NCBI RefSeq assembly: GCF_042738955.1
Contig: NZ_JBHYHC010000008.1
Coordinates: forward strand, 62,001-126,000
DNA: 64,000 bases
Reading direction: 5' to 3'
DNA from: Umezawaea sp042738955
GTDB lineage: Bacteria > Actinomycetota > Actinomycetes > Mycobacteriales > Pseudonocardiaceae
Part shown: positions 9,895 through 17,885 of the stretch, one piece after another
How positions within the stretch are numbered: position 1 is the first letter of the stretch
How the letters are laid out: each line of letters begins with the position of its first letter
Translations under genes and position numbers: made by a program
Notes under the pieces: model-generated
The model's input: the letters and a program-made list of their open reading frames with translations, nothing else
Told to the model about the DNA's origin: nothing
The model's database searches: none

Positions 9895-11136
9895 GTGGTG
9901 AGTTCGCAGGTGGTGGAGACGACAGCGGGGACGGACGTCGCGGTCCGCAGGCGCCGCGACGGGCGCGTGGTCGCGGGGGTGGCGGGCGGGATCGCCGACC
10001 ACCTCGGCGTCGAGGTGTTCTGGGTGCGCGGGGTGTTCGCCGCGCTGATGGCCCTGAACGGCGTCGGCGTGATCGCGTACGGGCTGCTGTGGGTCTTCGT
10101 GCCGCAGCACGCGGTCGGTGTCGGGGACGAGGCTCCGCCGAAGCCGAAGGAACGCCAGCAGGCCATCGGACTGCTCGCGCTGGGGCTGGGCGCGGCGGTG
10201 CTCGTCACGCTGCTGACCGGCGCGGTCAGTGGGTGGGTCGTCGGCCCGCTCGCGGTGGCGCTGGTCGGCGCGGGCGTCGTGTACCGCGAGGCGGACGAGG
10301 CGCAGCGGCGGCGGTGGCGGGACGGGGCCCGCAGCGGGGTGTTCGGCCAGGGGGGCCGGTCGACGCTGATCCGGATCGTCTCCGGGGTGGCGCTGGTCGC
10401 GCTGGGCATCGGCGTGCTGCTGTTCAACACCTACAAGCTCGATCAGATCCAGTTCGCGCTTGTGGCCGTGCTCGCCACGCTGGCGGGCGTCGCGCTGCTC
10501 ACCGTGCCGCTGTGGATCAAGCTGGTGAACGACCTGGGCGAGGAGCGCCGGGCGCGCATCCGGACCGAGGAGCGGGCCGAGATCGCCGCGCACCTGCACG
10601 ACTCCGTGCTCCAGACGCTGGCGCTGATCCAGAAGCAGGCGGAGGCCCCGCGCGAGGTCCGCAGGCTCGCCCGCGGCCAGGAGCGCCAGCTGCGGGACTG
10701 GCTGTACGGCAGGGACTTCGGCGAGACCGCCCGCCCCACCACGATGTCCGCCGCCATCGCCTTGGCCTCGGGGGAGGTCGAGGACACGTTCGCCATCTCG
10801 GTGCAGCAGGTCGTCGTCGGGGACTGCCCGCTGGACCACAACCTGATGGCGATGGTGCAGGCCGCGCGCGAGGCGATGGTCAACGCCGCCAAGCACGCCG
10901 GGGTCGCGGAGATCAGCGTCTACGGGGAGGTGGAGGCGGACAGCGTCAACGTCTTCGTGAAGGACCGGGGCAAGGGCTTCGACCCGGAGGCCGTTCCGGA
11001 GGACCGGCATGGCCTCGCCGACTCGATCCGGGGGAGAATGGTCCGGCACGGTGGGGAGGCCAAGCTGCGCACGGGTCCCGGAGAGGGGACCGAGGTGCAC
11101 TTGGAGATGCCGAGGAAGCAGGAGGCCAGGTCGTGA
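9895..11136 (+). CDS. PspC-domain histidine kinase (LiaS-like)
   Basis: 413 residues. A PspC domain (residues about 17-70) with membrane helices leads to further transmembrane segments to about residue 205, then a type-3 histidine-kinase core: EERAEIAAHLHDSVLQTL, with phosphoacceptor His235, and an HATPase domain with an N-box around AREAMVNAAKHAG and a G-box in KDRGKGFDP. It should autophosphorylate on envelope stress and pass phosphate to the regulator encoded next, whose GTG overlaps its TGA by four bases. The GTG GTG start pair at 9895/9898 is ambiguous. Confidence 0.92.
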   Translation: MVSSQVVETTAGTDVAVRRRRDGRVVAGVAGGIADHLGVEVFWVRGVFAALMALNGVGVIAYGLLWVFVPQHAVGVGDEAPPKPKERQQAIGLLALGLGAAVLVTLLTGAVSGWVVGPLAVALVGAGVVYREADEAQRRRWRDGARSGVFGQGGRSTLIRIVSGVALVALGIGVLLFNTYKLDQIQFALVAVLATLAGVALLTVPLWIKLVNDLGEERRARIRTEERAEIAAHLHDSVLQTLALIQKQAEAPREVRRLARGQERQLRDWLYGRDFGETARPTTMSAAIALASGEVEDTFAISVQQVVVGDCPLDHNLMAMVQAAREAMVNAAKHAGVAEISVYGEVEADSVNVFVKDRGKGFDPEAVPEDRHGLADSIRGRMVRHGGEAKLRTGPGEGTEVHLEMPRKQEARS

Positions 11137-11795
11137 CCGACGGCAAACGGGTCAGGGTGTTCCTGGTCGACGACCACGCGCTGTTCCGCGCGGGGGTTCG
11201 GGCCGAGCTCGATTCGATCAGCGACGAGATCGAGGTCGTCGGCGAGGCGGGCTCGGTGGGCGAGGCGGTCGCCGGGATCGGCCACCACAAGCCGGACGTG
11301 GTGCTGCTCGACGTCCACATGCCCGACGGCGGTGGCGCCGCGGTGCTCGCCCAGGTGCGGACCGCGCTGCCGGACGTCGTGTTCCTGGCGCTCTCGGTGT
11401 CGGACGCGGCCGAGGACGTCATCGCGGTCATCCGCGCCGGCGCCCGCGGGTACGTGACCAAGACGATCTCCAGCCAGGAGCTGGTCCGCGCGGTCGTGCG
11501 GGTGTCCGACGGCGACGCGGTGTTCTCGCCGCGGCTCGCGGGCTTCGTGCTGGACGCGTTCGCCGACCGGCCCGGCGCGGCCCCGATCCGGGACCCCGAG
11601 CTGGACCTGCTGACCCCGCGCGAGCGGGACGTGCTGCGGCTGCTGGCGCGCGGCTACGCGTACAAGGAGATCGCCTCCGAGCTGTTCATCTCGGTGAAGA
11701 CGGTCGAGACGCACGTGTCGAGCGTGCTGCGCAAGACGCAGCTGTCCAACCGCTACGAGCTGTCCCGCTGGGCCTCCGACCGCAGGCTGGTCTGA
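11133..11795 (+). CDS. LuxR/NarL-type response regulator
   Basis: 220 residues. The receiver has acidic pocket Asp13-Asp14 (LVDDHALFRAG), phosphoacceptor Asp60 (VVLLDVHMPDGGG) and Lys in YVTKTIS; the C-terminal LuxR helix-turn-helix is LTPRERDVLRLLARGYAYKEIASELFISVKTVETHVSSVLRK. A GGAGG (11121-11125) precedes the GTG start inside the kinase gene. It is the output of the PspC kinase and may control the divergent LiaF-like gene and itself, as in LiaFSR systems (inference). Confidence 0.95.
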   Translation: MTDGKRVRVFLVDDHALFRAGVRAELDSISDEIEVVGEAGSVGEAVAGIGHHKPDVVLLDVHMPDGGGAAVLAQVRTALPDVVFLALSVSDAAEDVIAVIRAGARGYVTKTISSQELVRAVVRVSDGDAVFSPRLAGFVLDAFADRPGAAPIRDPELDLLTPRERDVLRLLARGYAYKEIASELFISVKTVETHVSSVLRKTQLSNRYELSRWASDRRLV

Positions 11796-11796
11796 G

Positions 11797-12426
11797 TTGA
11801 CCCAGCGCACGGCACAACCGGTCCACCTGCTCGCCCGCTTCGCCACCGAGGTCCTCGCGCCCTGGGTGTGGGTGCTGACGCTGCCGTTCGCGGTGGCCGC
11901 CGCCGCGACCCGCTCCCTCTGGCCGACTGTGCTGTGGGGCCTGGTCGTGGCGATCACGGCGTCGGTGATCCCGATGGTCGTCATCGTCAAGGGCGCCCGC
12001 AGCGGGAAGTGGGACGGCCACCACGTCACCAACCGCGAGGGCAGGCTCGTCCCGCTGGTCGCGGCGGGCGGCTCGCTGGCCGTCGGCACCGCCGTGCTCG
12101 TCCTCGGGGGAGCGCCGCACGAGATGCTGGCGCTCGCGGGCAGCATGTTCGCGTCGCTGATCGTCAGCATGGCCATCACGTTCGGGCTGAAGTGGAAGGT
12201 CTCACTGCACGCGGCCGTGGCGTTCGCCGCCGTGGTCGTCGGCGCGGTCGTCTACGGGCCGTGGCTGCTGCTGCTCGTCCTGCCCGCCGCGCTCGTGGCG
12301 TGGTCGCGGGTCGAGCTGGGCGACCACACGACGGCGCAGGTGCTCGTCGGCTCGCTGATGGGCGTGGTCGTCGGCGGTGGCGGGTACGCGCTGCTGGAGC
12401 TGGCGTTCAGATCTTCGCCGAGCTGA
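11797..12426 (+). CDS. PAP2-like membrane phosphatase family protein
   Basis: 209 residues with roughly six hydrophobic helices. Traces of the PAP2/lipid phosphatase motifs are visible: KGARSGKWDGHHVTNREGRLVP in the first conserved loop, a histidine in SLHAAVAFA and SRVELGDHTTAQVLVGSLMG at the end. Such proteins dephosphorylate lipid or polyprenyl phosphates. The likely start is TTG at 11797, one base after the response regulator stop, so it is probably cotranscribed with the stress module. The last 20 bases overlap the convergent kinase gene. Confidence 0.7.
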   Translation: MTQRTAQPVHLLARFATEVLAPWVWVLTLPFAVAAAATRSLWPTVLWGLVVAITASVIPMVVIVKGARSGKWDGHHVTNREGRLVPLVAAGGSLAVGTAVLVLGGAPHEMLALAGSMFASLIVSMAITFGLKWKVSLHAAVAFAAVVVGAVVYGPWLLLLVLPAALVAWSRVELGDHTTAQVLVGSLMGVVVGGGGYALLELAFRSSPS

Positions 12427-13699
12427 CGATCTTCTTCGCGCCCGCGATGGTCTGGACGCCGACCCGGTAGGCCTCGATGGTGGACTCGCTGCCGGTGGTG
12501 AGCGTGAGCTGCACGTCCACCGTGTAGCCGGTGCCCGTGGCCTCGACGTTGAGGATGTCCGCCTTCACCCGGTCGTACTTCTTCCAGAAGCTCTCGTACT
12601 CCTCGATCGTCGGCCGGTAGCTCGGCTCCAGGTTCTCCCACGCCGTGCGCGGGTCCTTGACGGCCGTCCCGTAGTGCAGGCGGACGAAGCCCGCCACCTC
12701 GTCGAGTTCACCGGCGGGCGCGCTGGTCTCGCCTGTCGTGGTGGGGACGCCGTACTCGTCGGGGAAGCTGTTCTGCCGGTTGTCCTGCGACGGCGGCAGG
12801 AACACCAGCACGCCCACGATCCCGGCCACCAGCACCGCGGCGGCCACGGCGGGTCCGACCCACTTGCGGCTGGGCCTCGGCGCGTCGAGCGCGACCGGTG
12901 GCGCGCCCGTGAGCAGGACGGCGGCGTCGGCCGCGGTGGGGCGCTTGGCGGGCTCGTTGGACAGCAGCCGCTTCATCACGCCGGTCAACGGCCCGGCCCG
13001 CTTCGGCAGGTCGATCTTGCCGGTCGCCGCGCGGTAGATGACGCCGAGGTTGTTGTCGGTGGGCCCGTAGGGCGAGCCGCCGTCGGTCATCGCGTAGAGG
13101 GTCGCGCCGAGCGAGAACACGTCCGACCGCGCGTCCGGCGCGTCGCCGCGGGCGACCTCGGGGGCCAGGTAGGCGGGGGTGCCGGAGATCATCCCGGCCT
13201 CGGTGAGCGTGCCGTCGCCGACCGCGCGGGAGATGCCGAAGTCGGTGAGCTTCACCGTGCCGTCGTGGCCGATCAGCACGTTCGCGGGCTTCACGTCCCG
13301 GTGCACGATCCCCGCCGCGTGGGCCGCGGCCAGCGCCGCCGCGATCCGGCCGCCGATCCGCCCCACCTCGGCCGGGGGCAGCGGCCCGTGCTCGTCCAGC
13401 AGCGCCGCGAGGCTCCGCGACGGCAGGTACTCCATGACCAGCCACGGCAGGCCGTTCTGCACGACGACGTCGAACACGCCGATGGCGTTGGGGTGCTGGA
13501 GCCGGGCCGCGATGCGGGCCTCGCGCATCGCGCGGGTGCGGGCCATCTCGGCCGCCGCCGGGTCCGAGTCGGGCAGCTTGAGCTGCTTCACGGCGACCTC
13601 GCGGTGCAGCAGGTCGTCGTGGGCCCGCCACACGACGCCCATCGCCCCGGCGCCGATCCGCTCCAGCAGGGAGTACCGCTCGCCGACCGCGTTCACCAC
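12407..13699 (-). CDS. Ser/Thr protein kinase 1 with extracytoplasmic NTF2-like domain
   Basis: 430 residues. The kinase domain (1-265) is complete: glycine loop GAGAMG, Lys38, catalytic HRD Asp135 (HRDVKPANV), DFG Asp153, APE at 180 and activation-loop threonines. A single membrane helix (about 280-301) leads to a roughly 95-residue outside domain (VAGFVRLHYGTAVKDPRTAWENLEPSYRPTIEEYESFWKKYDRVKADIL...) that resembles the outside domains of kinases 2 and 3. No PASTA repeats, so peptidoglycan binding of the PknB type is not expected. GTG start at 13699 or 13696. It is last in the ssgA-like/kinase 2/kinase 1 series. Confidence 0.93.
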   Translation of the reverse strand: MVNAVGERYSLLERIGAGAMGVVWRAHDDLLHREVAVKQLKLPDSDPAAAEMARTRAMREARIAARLQHPNAIGVFDVVVQNGLPWLVMEYLPSRSLAALLDEHGPLPPAEVGRIGGRIAAALAAAHAAGIVHRDVKPANVLIGHDGTVKLTDFGISRAVGDGTLTEAGMISGTPAYLAPEVARGDAPDARSDVFSLGATLYAMTDGGSPYGPTDNNLGVIYRAATGKIDLPKRAGPLTGVMKRLLSNEPAKRPTAADAAVLLTGAPPVALDAPRPSRKWVGPAVAAAVLVAGIVGVLVFLPPSQDNRQNSFPDEYGVPTTTGETSAPAGELDEVAGFVRLHYGTAVKDPRTAWENLEPSYRPTIEEYESFWKKYDRVKADILNVEATGTGYTVDVQLTLTTGSESTIEAYRVGVQTIAGAKKIVSSAKI

Positions 13700-13756
13700 C
13701 CGAGCAGGTTAGCCGCAGGGCCGCCCGCCCGTGAGGACCACGGCCGTCTCAGTTGG

Positions 13757-15292
13757 CTACTGCGGGTCCTCGTAGATCTTCGGCTGGCCGTCGACGAGCC
13801 TCACCGTGATCCGGTACGACCGGGCAGTGGTCTTGCCGTTCTTGACGAGCCTGACCTTGCCGATGACGAGGTAGTCGTCGCCCTTCTTCGCCACCTCGGG
13901 GTTCGCGTCCGGGGTGACCTCGTCGAACGCCGCCACGGACTGCTCGTACTCGGCGAACGTCGGCCGCTTGTCCTCGCCCATCTTCTCCCACGACGTCCGC
14001 GTCTCGTTCTTGGCCGAGCGGAAGTACCCGAGCACGAAGTTCGACGCCACGGTCGCGTTGAGCGTGACGGGTTTCGCGGCCGCGCTTTCGGTCGTCGTGG
14101 GCCCGCCTGCGAGCTGGCCCCCGTGGCGGGGGCCGCGCAGCGGGAGGAAGTGGATCGCGGCCACGACCAGCGCCGCCAGCACGCAGGCGGCGACGACGGG
14201 CGCGAGCCACCGGGGCCGCGTCCTCGCCGCCGGGGCGGGGGCGGGCGGCGGCGTGGGGGCCGGGCCCTGCGCGGTGGGCGGCTGGGAAACCGGGCCGCGC
14301 GGCGTGGGAACCGGGCTCTGCGCGGTGGGCAGCGGGGGAACCGGGCCGTGCGTGACGGGTGGCTGGGAAACCGGGCCGCGCGTGGTGGGGACCGGGCTCT
14401 GCGCAGTGGGCAGCGGGGGAACCGGGCCGCGTGCGGTGGGAGTCGGTCGCGGGGCCTGCACCGGGAGGCCCAGCGGGGTGGGGATCACCTCGGTCGGCAG
14501 GACCTCCAGCAGCGCCGCGGCCTGGGCGGCGGTCGGCCGGACCGCGGGGTCGACGGCCAGCAGCAGGGTCAGGGGGCGCAGCAGCGAGCCCGCGCGCGTG
14601 GGCCGTTCCAGCGCGCCCGTGGCGGCGCGGTAGAGCAGGCCGAGGTGGTTGTCGCTGTCGCCGTAGGGGGAGCGGGACTCGACGGCCGCGAAGAGGGTCG
14701 CGCCGAGCGAGAACACGTCCGACCGCGCGTCGGGCGCCTCGCCGCGGGCCACCTCGGGCGCGAGGTACGCGGGGGTGCCCGCGATCGCGCCCGCCTCGGT
14801 GACGGTGATGTCGCCGGTGGCGCGGGAGATGCCGAAGTCGGTGAGCTTCACGGCGCCGTCGTGGCCGATCAGCACGTTGCCGGGTTTCACGTCGCGGTGG
14901 ACGATGCCCGCCGCGTGCGCCGCGGCCAGGGCTTTCGCGGTCTTCTCGCCGATCCGGGCCGCTTCGGCCGGGGTGAGCGGTCCGCGTTCCTCCAGCAGCG
15001 CCGCGAGGCTGCGGGAGGGCAGGTACTCCATGACGATCCACGGCAGGTCGTCCTCGACGACCACGTCGTAGACCGCGATCGCGTTCGGGTGCTGCAAGCG
15101 GGCCGCGATGCGGGCTTCACGCATGGCGCGGGTGCGGGCCACCTCGGACGCCGCCGGTGCCAGGTCGGGCAGCTTGAGCTGCTTGACCGCCACCTCGCGG
15201 TGCAGCAGCTCGTCGTGAGCCAGCCACACCACACCCATCCCGCCGCTGCCGAGCTGCTCCTTGAGCAGGTATCTGCCGCCGACAGCGTTCAC
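13757..15292 (-). CDS. Ser/Thr protein kinase 2 with duplicated Pro-rich linker
   Basis: 511 residues. The kinase domain is intact (GSGGMG loop, VAVKQLKLP, HRDVKPGNVLIG, LTDFGISRATGD, APEVARGEAPDARSDVFSLGATL). A Pro-rich juxtamembrane linker contains two tandem copies of a 27-residue unit (GPVPPLPTAQSPVPT... and RGPVSQPP). One membrane helix (WLAPVVAACVLAALVVAAIHFL) precedes the outside domain FVLGYFRSAKNETRTSWEKMGEDKRPTFAEYEQSVAAFDEVT..., similar to kinases 1 and 3. GTG start, 21 bases after the SsgA-like stop, so these genes form an operon. Confidence 0.93.
   Translation of the reverse strand: MNAVGGRYLLKEQLGSGGMGVVWLAHDELLHREVAVKQLKLPDLAPAASEVARTRAMREARIAARLQHPNAIAVYDVVVEDDLPWIVMEYLPSRSLAALLEERGPLTPAEAARIGEKTAKALAAAHAAGIVHRDVKPGNVLIGHDGAVKLTDFGISRATGDITVTEAGAIAGTPAYLAPEVARGEAPDARSDVFSLGATLFAAVESRSPYGDSDNHLGLLYRAATGALERPTRAGSLLRPLTLLLAVDPAVRPTAAQAAALLEVLPTEVIPTPLGLPVQAPRPTPTARGPVPPLPTAQSPVPTTRGPVSQPPVTHGPVPPLPTAQSPVPTPRGPVSQPPTAQGPAPTPPPAPAPAARTRPRWLAPVVAACVLAALVVAAIHFLPLRGPRHGGQLAGGPTTTESAAAKPVTLNATVASNFVLGYFRSAKNETRTSWEKMGEDKRPTFAEYEQSVAAFDEVTPDANPEVAKKGDDYLVIGKVRLVKNGKTTARSYRITVRLVDGQPKIYEDPQ
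14280..14441. repeat. Two tandem 81-bp copies coding the kinase 2 linker
   Basis: Bases 14280-14360 and 14361-14441 are an in-frame tandem duplication (27 codons each, a few substitutions apart) in the Pro/Ser/Thr-rich linker of kinase 2, suggesting recent slippage and a likely length-variable linker. Confidence 0.85.
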
Positions 15293-15313
15293 TCGAGCAG
15301 GTTAACGGTCCGA

Positions 15314-15736
15314 TCAGCTGGAGGCGACGAGCTTCGCCAACTCCTTCTCGAAGTTGATCCACAGGTCCTCTTCGCCGGGCTGCACGACGTCGTAGGTGAG
15401 GTCGAGGAACTCGGCGATGTGCTCGGCCTCCGCCGACAGGATCGCGAAACCCGTGGGGGCGTTCAGCTCCAGCAGGACGCGCTCCGGGTCGTCTGCCGCG
15501 GGCCGCACCATGATGTCGCCCTCGCCGGACGGGGTCAGCAGACCGTCGGCCAGCAGGTCGCGGGCGAACATCCACTCGACCTTGCCCTGCCCGGTGTGGA
15601 ACAGCACGGCGACCGCGTACGGGTCCTCCGGGTTGTACTGGAGCTCCGCTTCGACCGGCGCCGGCGCGATGCCGGGGACCAGCAGCTGGAACGTGGTGCT
15701 GGCGGTGATGATCGTGTTCTCGGCCATCTGACTCAT
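15314..15736 (-). CDS. SsgA/SsgB-like cell-division and sporulation protein
   Basis: About 140 residues. TTFQLLVPGIAPAPVEAELQYNPEDPYAVAVLFHTGQGKVEWMFARDLLADGLLTPSGEGDIMVRP is the characteristic core of the SsgA-like protein family (SALPs), which in sporulating actinomycetes recruit FtsZ and direct septum formation. The start is ATG 15736 or ATG 15727; GGGAAGGG lies just upstream of both. The 179-base region before it carries the heptamer ATAGCGT twice, 22 bases apart on the minus strand, possibly promoter elements. Being cotranscribed with two kinases suggests phosphorylation control of division (inference). Confidence 0.9.
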   Translation of the reverse strand: MSQMAENTIITASTTFQLLVPGIAPAPVEAELQYNPEDPYAVAVLFHTGQGKVEWMFARDLLADGLLTPSGEGDIMVRPAADDPERVLLELNAPTGFAILSAEAEHIAEFLDLTYDVVQPGEEDLWINFEKELAKLVASS

Positions 15737-15915
15737 CCCTTCCCTACCTGCGTTGTTCACGCTCTCATGGGAGGAGACGTCCGAGACAGCGCTCCGAGAC
15801 GCTATTCGCCCAGGAACCACGCTATCGGGGGAGACGTGGGTCTCACTTGCGGCTGTTTGGCCTGGTCGCCTGTCTCAACTGGCGCAGCGCCGATGACACG
15901 GCGTGTGACCGTTGA

Positions 15916-16842
15916 TCACTTCAGGGTAACCGACGGCACTGGAAGGGTGGTGTCGACCGGTGCCACCACGGGCGCGGGACGGCGGCGGGTCAGCGCGATG
16001 CCGAACAGCACCACGACCATGCCCGCGACGACCCGGACCGTCAGCGCCTCGCCCAGGAAGGCCGCGCCCAGCAGCACCGACACGACGGGCAGCAGGTAGC
16101 CGACCGTGGTGGCGTTGGTGGGGCCCTCGTCCTCGATCAGCCGGTAGTTGATGATGAACGCGATCCCGGTGCCGAACACGCCCAGGATCGCCACGGCGAT
16201 CAGCGCGGCGGCGTTGAGGTGCACCGGCTGGAGGCCCGCGACCGGCACGACCAGCGCCGTCATGCCCGTGCCGATGACCAGCTGCGTGGACGAGAGCTGC
16301 ATCGACGTCAGGCCCTGGCCGGACAGCGTGCGGCCGATGTAGACGTACGCCACGGCGTAGCTCGCGGCGGCCGCGAGGCACGCCAGCGCGCCCCAGCTGG
16401 CCAGTCCGGCCGCGTGCCACGGCGCGAAGATCAGCAGCGTCCCGGCGAAGCCGAGGACGAGCCCCAGCAGCCGCGCCCCGCCGCGCTGCTTCTCGAAGCC
16501 CAGCAGCAGGCCGATCGCCAGCGTCCACAGCGGCGTGGTCGAGTTGATGACGCCCGCGACCCCGGAGTCGACGGTCTTCTCGCCGACCGCGAACAGGATG
16601 AACGGGATGACGTTGCCGAACAGCGCGGCGACCGTGAGGTGCCCCCACGCGGCGCGGGACCGCGGCAGCCGGTGGCCGCGCGCGTAGACCAGCGCGACGA
16701 TCACCGCCGCGCCGAGGCCGGTGCGCACGACCGCGATCTGGACCGGTGACAGCCCGGTGAGGGCGATCTTGATCCACAGGAAGCTGGACCCCCAGACGAG
16801 GGCGAGGACACCGAACCTGATCAACGTGCCGGGCTTGTTCAC
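15916..16842 (-). CDS. EamA/DMT-family transporter
   Basis: 308 residues, ten predicted transmembrane helices in two EamA halves (VWGSSFLWIKIALTGLSPVQIAVVRTGLGA and GVFGTGIAFIINYRLIEDEGPTNATTVGYLLPVVSVLLG are typical). Such permeases export amino acids, nucleosides or other metabolites; the substrate is unknown. It is divergent from a LysR regulator 82 bases away, the standard regulator-exporter arrangement, so the LysR protein likely controls it. Confidence 0.92.
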   Translation of the reverse strand: MNKPGTLIRFGVLALVWGSSFLWIKIALTGLSPVQIAVVRTGLGAAVIVALVYARGHRLPRSRAAWGHLTVAALFGNVIPFILFAVGEKTVDSGVAGVINSTTPLWTLAIGLLLGFEKQRGGARLLGLVLGFAGTLLIFAPWHAAGLASWGALACLAAAASYAVAYVYIGRTLSGQGLTSMQLSSTQLVIGTGMTALVVPVAGLQPVHLNAAALIAVAILGVFGTGIAFIINYRLIEDEGPTNATTVGYLLPVVSVLLGAAFLGEALTVRVVAGMVVVLFGIALTRRRPAPVVAPVDTTLPVPSVTLK

Positions 16843-16888
16843 AGCGCTAACGATGCGTCCGCCGAAGCGTCAGCACAAGTGAAAAGAA

Positions 16889-16907
16889 CTGCACGACGTT
16901 GTAGCAG
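16889..16907. promoter_or_regulatory. Candidate LysR-type regulator box
   Basis: CTGC (16889-16892), 11 bases, then GCAG (16904-16907) form a dyad matching the T-N11-A rule for LysR-type operators. It lies in the AT-richer 82-bp divergent region between the EamA exporter and its LysR neighbour, 18 bases before the regulator start. Confidence 0.5.
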
Positions 16908-16924
16908 AACTGTAAGGTCGGGTC

Positions 16925-17824
16925 ATGCTGGACGTACGCAGGATGCAGGTGCTCAGAGCCGTCGTGACCAGCGGTTCCATCACCGCCGCCGCCACGAACC
17001 TCGGCTACACGCCGTCCGCCATCAGCCAACAGGTGGCGGCGCTGGAAAAGCAAGCGGGCATCGCCCTCCTGGAGCGCGCCGGGAGGGGCGTCCGCGCCAC
17101 CGAGGCGGGCAAGCTCCTCACCGAGCACGCGGCGGGCATCACCGACCGCCTGGTCGAGGCCGAGGCCGCGCTGGCGGACCTCCGCGCGGGCCGCACCGGC
17201 CGTCTGCGCGTCCGCTACTTCGCCACGGCGGGCGCGGCGCTCGTGCCCCCCGCGGTGGCCCGGTTCCGCACCGAGCACCCCACGGTCAAGCTCGACCTCA
17301 AGCTCACCGAGCCGCTGGACCCGATGATCGAGATCGTCGCGGGCCGGGCGGACGTCGCCATCGTCGTGCACTTCCGCAACACCGAGCCCGCCCCCGGCAT
17401 CCAGCTCGTGCACCTGCTGGACGACCCGTACCTCGCTGTCCTCCCGCGCGGCCACGAGCTGTGCCGCAAGCGCGTCCTCGACCTCAACGACCTCGCCGAC
17501 GACCCGTGGGTCGACTCGGCCCTCCCGCCGGGCGCGTGCCGCGACATCGTCATCGACGCCTGCGCGGGCGCGGGCTTCTCGCCGAACTTCGTGGTCGAGT
17601 CGGACGACTACCCGACCGCACAGGGCTTCGTGGGGGCGGGCCTCGGCGTCACGGTGATCCCCAAGCTGGGCCTCGGCACGGTCCACCCCGGCGTGGTCGT
17701 GCGCCGCCTGCGCCACCCCGAGCCGTTCCGCGGCATCTACGCCGCCTTCCGCGAGGCGGGAGCCGTCAACCCCGCCGCCGCGAGTCTGCTGGACGCCCTG
17801 AAGGACGCGGCGGCGGCGAGCTGA
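16925..17824 (+). CDS. LysR-family transcriptional regulator
   Basis: 299 residues. The N-terminal winged helix-turn-helix (MLDVRRMQVLRAVVTSGSITAAATNLGYTPSAISQQVAALEKQAGIALLERAGRGVRATEAG) is canonical, followed by a periplasmic-binding-protein-like effector domain (residues about 90-290). Like other family members it probably represses itself and activates or represses the divergent exporter gene. ATG start at 16925. A bidirectional hairpin lies beyond the stop. Confidence 0.95.
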   Translation: MLDVRRMQVLRAVVTSGSITAAATNLGYTPSAISQQVAALEKQAGIALLERAGRGVRATEAGKLLTEHAAGITDRLVEAEAALADLRAGRTGRLRVRYFATAGAALVPPAVARFRTEHPTVKLDLKLTEPLDPMIEIVAGRADVAIVVHFRNTEPAPGIQLVHLLDDPYLAVLPRGHELCRKRVLDLNDLADDPWVDSALPPGACRDIVIDACAGAGFSPNFVVESDDYPTAQGFVGAGLGVTVIPKLGLGTVHPGVVVRRLRHPEPFRGIYAAFREAGAVNPAAASLLDALKDAAAAS

Positions 17825-17828
17825 AACG

Positions 17829-17870
17829 CCACCGCGCGCCCCCCGGATCGTGCTGGGGGACGCGCGGTGG
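17829..17870. terminator. Bidirectional terminator between LysR and kinase 3
   Basis: CCACCGCGCG (17829-17838) pairs with 17861-17870, and an inner run of C pairs with a run of G. It lies between two convergent stop codons (17824 and 17886). Confidence 0.8.
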
Positions 17871-17885
17871 AGGGCTTTCGAGGAA

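Noticed and set aside
12377..16099. A plus-strand frame of about 1,240 codons over kinases 1 and 2
   Set aside because: Antisense shadow of two intact kinase genes; high-GC genomes give long open antisense frames.
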